Shown here one piece after another: positions 6,270 through 7,227 of a stretch of DNA of 7,227 bases. Location of the stretch: positions 1 to 7,227 of the forward strand of contig CAMKPI010000079.1 in assembly GCA_946414625.1 (NCBI GenBank), in the 5' to 3' direction. The notes beneath the pieces are model-generated. The model was not told the origin of the DNA. It ran no database searches and saw only the letters and a program-made list of their open reading frames with translations. Positions within the stretch are counted from its first letter, which is position 1. Each line of letters starts with the position of its first letter. Position numbers and translations under genes: made by a program. This DNA is from an uncultured Spirochaetaceae bacterium (GTDB lineage: Bacteria > Spirochaetota > Spirochaetia > Sphaerochaetales > Sphaerochaetaceae).

Positions 6270-6284
6270 TGGCATGGTTTTTGC
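6270..6284 (+). promoter_or_regulatory. Sigma-54 (RpoN) promoter of hsp20
   Basis: TGGCATGGTTTTTGC matches the -24/-12 consensus TGGCAC-N5-TTGC at every position except the final C of the first block (here T). The invariant GG and GC are correctly spaced, and the usual T-rich stretch precedes the -12. Transcription should start around 6296, leaving a leader of about 114 nt before the hsp20 ATG. Such promoters are silent without an AAA+ enhancer-binding protein; none is encoded in this window. Confidence 0.85.
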
Positions 6285-6295
6285 TTCTATTCTTA

Positions 6296-6409
6296 GTGTA
6301 AAGGTTGAACGGCAAGAACTGAAACGGAGGGCATAGCCCAACGGACAGCGAGCGGTTCAAGCGATACAAAAACGAAATACAAACAGGACAAGAGGTCCGG
6401 AGGTACAAT
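6296..6409 (+). other. Predicted hsp20 5' leader with small hairpins
   Basis: The leader contains GGGC-ATA-GCCC (6329-6339) and GGAC-AAGAG-GTCC (6386-6398), the latter ending directly at the Shine-Dalgarno GGAGGT (6399-6404). TTGAAC/GTTCAA (6305-6310 and 6355-6360) could close a larger loop. No sequence able to pair with the ribosome site itself was found, so this is not an obvious ROSE or fourU thermometer. The hairpins may affect stability or translation. Confidence 0.35.
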
Positions 6410-6820
6410 ATGAATTATTTGACAAGAAAAAATGCAATGAACGATTTCGACACTTTCTTTGACAGCGTCTTTGGCAACTGGGGCGTGAGAAGCAGCAAGA
6501 TTCCACCTGTGGACGTACTTGAAGAGGAGAATGCCTACGTGATCGAGGCGGAGCTCCCCGGCTACACGGAAGAGGATGTCAATATCCATGTGGAAAAACA
6601 TGTGCTCCACATCTCCTCAGAGAAGTCGAACACCGAAAAAGAAGGAAAATGGCACGTAAAGGAGAGATCCTACATCAAATTCGACCGCAGCTTCAGCCTG
6701 CCGGAAGGAATTGACGAGGACAAGATCGAGGCTCAGTTCGAGAACGGAGTTTTGAAGATAACTCTTCCGAAGAGTCCTGTCGAGCAGCCGAAGAAGATCA
6801 ACATCTCCTTCAAGCACTAA
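6410..6820 (+). CDS. hsp20: Small heat-shock protein, Hsp20/alpha-crystallin family
   Basis: This ATP-independent holdase chaperone forms oligomers in the cytoplasm and keeps unfolding proteins soluble until they are refolded. The 136-residue protein has a short N-terminal arm (1-30) and an alpha-crystallin domain (about 31-122) with ELPGYTEEDVNIHVEKHVLH, FDRSFSLPEGI and the hallmark GVLKITLP (113-120). A C-terminal IxI anchor (I130-N-I132) follows. Length is typical of the bacterial class. The ATG at 6410 has GGAGGT 5 nt upstream (6399-6404); the internal ATG at 6437 has none. It is the only plus-strand gene, transcribed divergently from the ACT/PFL unit, and looks monocistronic between the sigma-54 promoter and the terminator at 6921. 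Control by sigma-54 rather than a heat-shock sigma factor or HrcA/CIRCE is the odd feature. Confidence 0.96.
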   Translation: MNYLTRKNAMNDFDTFFDSVFGNWGVRSSKIPPVDVLEEENAYVIEAELPGYTEEDVNIHVEKHVLHISSEKSNTEKEGKWHVKERSYIKFDRSFSLPEGIDEDKIEAQFENGVLKITLPKSPVEQPKKINISFKH

Positions 6821-6920
6821 ACGTTTCCAATGGAGAAACCCGTCAGCTTCAGTAGCAGAACGCGAATATAGAGACGCTGTCGGAGTCTTCATGTGAGGAA
6901 CAAGACTTTGTTGCCATATA

Positions 6921-6955
6921 AGCCCCGCGCCGGATTCGGCGCGGGGCTTTCTTTT
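6921..6955 (+). terminator. Strong intrinsic terminator of hsp20
   Basis: A 12-bp perfect GC-rich stem (6921-6932 with 6937-6948) closes on a GATT loop and is followed by TTCTTTT. It lies 100 bp after the hsp20 stop codon. The 100-nt trailer holds two minor inverted repeats (GTTTCC/GGAGAAAC with a bulge, 6823-6838; AGTCTT/AAGACT, 6884-6889 and 6902-6907) and no gene. Confidence 0.95.
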
Positions 6956-6981
6956 CAAGAATAGTTCCGACGAGTATTTTT

Positions 6982-7185
6982 TCCGCGCCCCTGTCGCAGG
7001 GCCAGATTCCGGCGTCACGCCCCAAATGGAGGTTCGCCCAGCGCCCGCGCTCCCTATCACAGGGCCCGATTCCGGCGTCACGCCCCAAATGGTGGTTCGT
7101 CCAGTGACCGCGCTCCGTGCTGAAGTCGCTCGCAGCCGACACCCGCCTGACATGATCCGTGGTTCGTCCAGCGCCCGGCGCTGTG
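6982..7185. repeat. Tandem repeat array D: 63-bp period, two close units plus a diverged third
   Basis: Unit 1 (6991-7053) and unit 2 (7054-7116) share 24 identical bases (7006-7029 and 7069-7092) and, after them, GGTTCGYCCAG followed by CCGCGCTCC. GGTTCG recurs at 7031, 7094 and 7161, so spacings are 63 and 67. The third unit (about 7117-7183) keeps only its right half. The core contains the 11-bp palindrome GGCGTCACGCC. No gene is supported between the hsp20 terminator and the right edge, and I see nothing clear in 7186-7227. Confidence 0.82.
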
Positions 7186-7227
7186 CTGGAGCGCTTTTCC
7201 GCACACCGCGCCATATCCAATCCCCCG

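Noticed and set aside
6296..6409. RNA thermometer (ROSE or fourU type) or CIRCE element controlling hsp20
   Set aside because: No U-rich or UUGCU segment pairing with the Shine-Dalgarno and no TTAGCACTC/GAGTGCTAA repeat was found.
181..7185. Integron attC sites
   Set aside because: Unit length is compatible, but the conserved core sites are not visible and there are no gene cassettes between units.
6617..7220. Long minus-strand frames across the hsp20 3' end and array D
   Set aside because: They run antisense through hsp20 and its terminator, have arginine/glycine-rich low-complexity composition from the repeats, and lack a family signature.

Overview
The window looks like a chromosomal segment of an anaerobic bacterium, most likely a treponeme-like spirochaete. 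GC content is moderate (about half by eye), with AT-rich promoter regions. The attribution is an inference from three things. The glutamyl-tRNA synthetase fragment at the left edge carries APSPTGLQHIGGVRTALFN, where Q before HIGG is a form I associate with spirochaetes. There is a membrane-anchored LuxR-type regulator of a kind common in Treponema. A PFL-family/ACT gene pair is also present. I could not run a search, so another phylum is possible.

Layout, left to right. Positions 1-127 hold the 5' end of gltX on the minus strand, running off the window. Positions 128-633 have no gene but hold two different tandem-repeat arrays, A and B. A membrane LuxR-family regulator (634-1524, minus) comes next. 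Positions 1525-1729 carry a weak promoter for it and a hairpin/T-tract terminator for the gene behind it. A class IB-1 copper-exporting P-type ATPase (1730-3901, minus) follows. Then come a PFL-family (UPF0210/DUF711) protein (3982-5346, minus) and an ACT-domain (UPF0237) protein (5477-5740, minus), which look like one transcription unit driven by a near-consensus sigma-70 promoter at 5762-5790. The 669-bp divergent region 5741-6409 holds that promoter, repeat array C, several AT-rich dyads, and a textbook sigma-54 promoter (6270-6284). The sigma-54 promoter points at a small heat-shock protein gene, hsp20 (6410-6820, plus), which ends in a strong intrinsic terminator (6921-6955). From 6956 to the right edge there is no supported gene, only repeat array D.

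How the parts work together. The five genes on the minus strand are mostly separate units: gltX for translation, the regulator, copper efflux, and the PFL/ACT pair. The PFL and ACT proteins are conserved neighbours in many anaerobes and presumably share an unknown, possibly ligand-sensing, function. The hsp20 gene stands alone on the plus strand, and its sigma-54 promoter means it should need an enhancer-binding activator.

The two things most worth a second look are the sigma-54 control of hsp20 and the four intergenic tandem arrays. The arrays have unrelated sequences but nearly the same period (63-72 bp), and between them they occupy every gene-free stretch longer than 300 bp.
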